A stretch of 49,882 nucleotides of DNA, taken from the NCBI RefSeq assembly GCF_001746855.1, contig NZ_CP017298.1, positions 2,062,183 through 2,112,064 of the forward strand, read 5' to 3'. Of this stretch, positions 48,844 to 49,882 are shown piece after piece. The first letter of the stretch is position 1. Every line of letters begins with the position of its first letter. A program made the translations under genes and the position numbers. Source of the stretch: Pauljensenia hongkongensis. GTDB lineage: Bacteria; Actinomycetota; Actinomycetes; Actinomycetales; Actinomycetaceae. The notes beneath the pieces are model-generated. The model saw nothing but the letters and a program-made list of their open reading frames with translations, searched no databases and was not told the origin of the DNA.

Positions 48844-49882
48844 GTGTGGGTCGGTGTGGTGCTCCGGGTGGTCCGCCTCGGCCTGTTCGTCACCGCCCTG
48901 GTCTGCGTCGCTGTCGTCCTCTGGGCGGAGTGGAAGGACATCCAGGAGCGGAGGGAACGCGCCCAGCGGCGCACGGACTCGATCAATGAGAGCCGCTTCA
49001 AAGGCGCCCCCAAGAAGGCGGTGCGCCGCGAGCTCGACGCCCATATGGCCGGGTGGCGCGAACCGGACGGCGCGCGCCCCCGCGGGGCGCATCTCGTCGC
49101 CCCGGGCGCCCACCGGCTGCCCACCCGCATCCCCGTCGGCCGCATCGGGCGCTTCCTCGCTGGCGACTGGGTGCGCCCCACGTCGCCGCCCAGCCTGCTC
49201 GACACCGATCCCAGCGCCTGCGCGGAGGCCGCGGGGACCGACGAGGCGGGCGCCCCCGGCCTGCGCCTCGACGTGTGGACGGTCCACCCGAAGACCGTGA
49301 AGTCGCCGCGCCTCATGTCCTTCACCTTCGGAACGCGCGCCTGCATGGTGGAATTGCGGCAGTTCGCCACCCCCGGCTACGCCACTGCGGACCGCTCCGA
49401 GGTCCTGGGCTACGCCCGGGCCTTCATGCGACTGCGCTCCGACGGAGCCGATCCAGGAGGGCCCACGCGGATGCCCACCGCGTTGTTCGGGCCTCCGGGC
49501 GCGCCCCTGGGGCCCACTTCGAAGTACATGCGGGTCATCGGGGAGTCGCTGACGCAGGAGGGGCCCTTCGCGACCGCCGTCCACGAGGGCACGTGGCACG
49601 CGATCGACATCGGGTTCCACCGCGCGGAGTCGGCCGACTGGCGGCTGGTGGGCCGCCTGCGCCTGCTGGACGCGGGCGGGCTGGTGCTGGCGTGCCCGAG
49701 CCCCGACGGGACCTGCGCGATGGCGCCCGTCGACCCGGAGGACCTGTTCTGGGCGCTGGAGGGGGCTATCGGGGAGCTGGACTCCGACGGGCGCGCGATG
49801 CCCTCCAGCGCTGGCGGGGCGGGCGCTCCGGCCGGGACCGCTGGCGCTGGCGCGCCCGCCGCCGTGCGCGCCCTGCTGGAGG
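48844..49882 (+). CDS. Hypothetical membrane-anchored protein, 3' end outside window
   Basis: I do not recognise this protein. From GTG 48844, behind AGGGGGGAG, 346 residues are visible with no stop before the window ends. Residues 8-29 are a single hydrophobic segment (VVRLGLFVTALVCVAVVLWA), followed by a charged helix (EWKDIQERRERAQRR) and a globular region with TPSxPPSLLD-like loops, HEGTWHAIDIGFHRAESADW and LVLACPSPDGTCAMAPVDPE. The end is becoming Gly/Ala-rich. Probably a small inner-membrane protein with a long soluble domain. Start and function are uncertain; codon use is native. Confidence 0.6.
   Translation, partial: MWVGVVLRVVRLGLFVTALVCVAVVLWAEWKDIQERRERAQRRTDSINESRFKGAPKKAVRRELDAHMAGWREPDGARPRGAHLVAPGAHRLPTRIPVGRIGRFLAGDWVRPTSPPSLLDTDPSACAEAAGTDEAGAPGLRLDVWTVHPKTVKSPRLMSFTFGTRACMVELRQFATPGYATADRSEVLGYARAFMRLRSDGADPGGPTRMPTALFGPPGAPLGPTSKYMRVIGESLTQEGPFATAVHEGTWHAIDIGFHRAESADWRLVGRLRLLDAGGLVLACPSPDGTCAMAPVDPEDLFWALEGAIGELDSDGRAMPSSAGGAGAPAGTAGAGAPAAVRALLE

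Overview
The window looks like the chromosome of a high-GC actinobacterium, most likely from the Actinomycetaceae (Actinomyces/Schaalia type). This rests on the very GC-rich coding sequence, the menaquinone-style nuo operon, tRNA-Tyr and tRNA-Thr-Met ahead of rpmG, tRNA-Trp-secE-nusG-rplKA, a DtxR-type iron box, type VII secretion (T7SS)-style small proteins, and many GTG starts with ATGA/GTGA overlaps. The genus is inferred, not shown.

Layout. 1-10.2 kb: the end of nuoG (with an apparent 1-nt frameshift), nuoH-N and a polyprenyl diphosphate synthase, in one tightly coupled operon. 10.3-14.1 kb: a ferredoxin/NADP reductase, htpX, yajQ (minus strand), tRNA-Tyr, tRNA-Thr, tRNA-Met and rpmG. 14.2-19.4 kb: a sialic-acid type catabolic cluster made of a FadR/GntR regulator divergent from a peptide-family binding lipoprotein, an N-acetylneuraminate lyase-like aldolase, a ROK kinase and NanE. 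No ABC permease or ATPase accompanies the binding protein.

19.5-33.3 kb: an accessory island with a looser codon style. Its plus-strand half encodes a small helical protein, a long Gly-rich protein, a mycosin-like subtilase without a C-terminal anchor, an EspC-like small protein, a DUF1023-type alpha/beta hydrolase, three tandem paralogous lipoproteins and a glycosidase-like lipoprotein. Its minus-strand half encodes two small proteins, a 404-aa WXG-domain protein with a Gly-zipper C-terminus, three paralogous membrane proteins and an orphan copy of the WXG protein's C-terminus fused to the start of a membrane-protein gene. No Ecc core component of a type VII system is present. I read the island as two T7SS-exported effector-immunity modules: a lipase-like effector with lipoprotein immunity, and a membrane-active effector with polytopic immunity. 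This is inference.

33.4-42.1 kb: murB, a repeat-rich convergent gap, a minus-strand trio (adenosine deaminase-like, monoacylglycerol lipase-like, aspartate aminotransferase-like), tRNA-Trp, secE, nusG with a repetitive acidic N-terminus, rplK and rplA, then about 0.9 kb of tandem and inverted repeats. 42.1-46.3 kb: an iron-box preceded pair of ABC exporter-fold half-transporters (IrtAB/YbtPQ style) and a TetR regulator. 46.4-49.9 kb: the L10 leader with rplJ-rplL, a MerR/TipA-type regulator, tRNA-Asn and the start of an unrecognised membrane-anchored protein that runs off the window.
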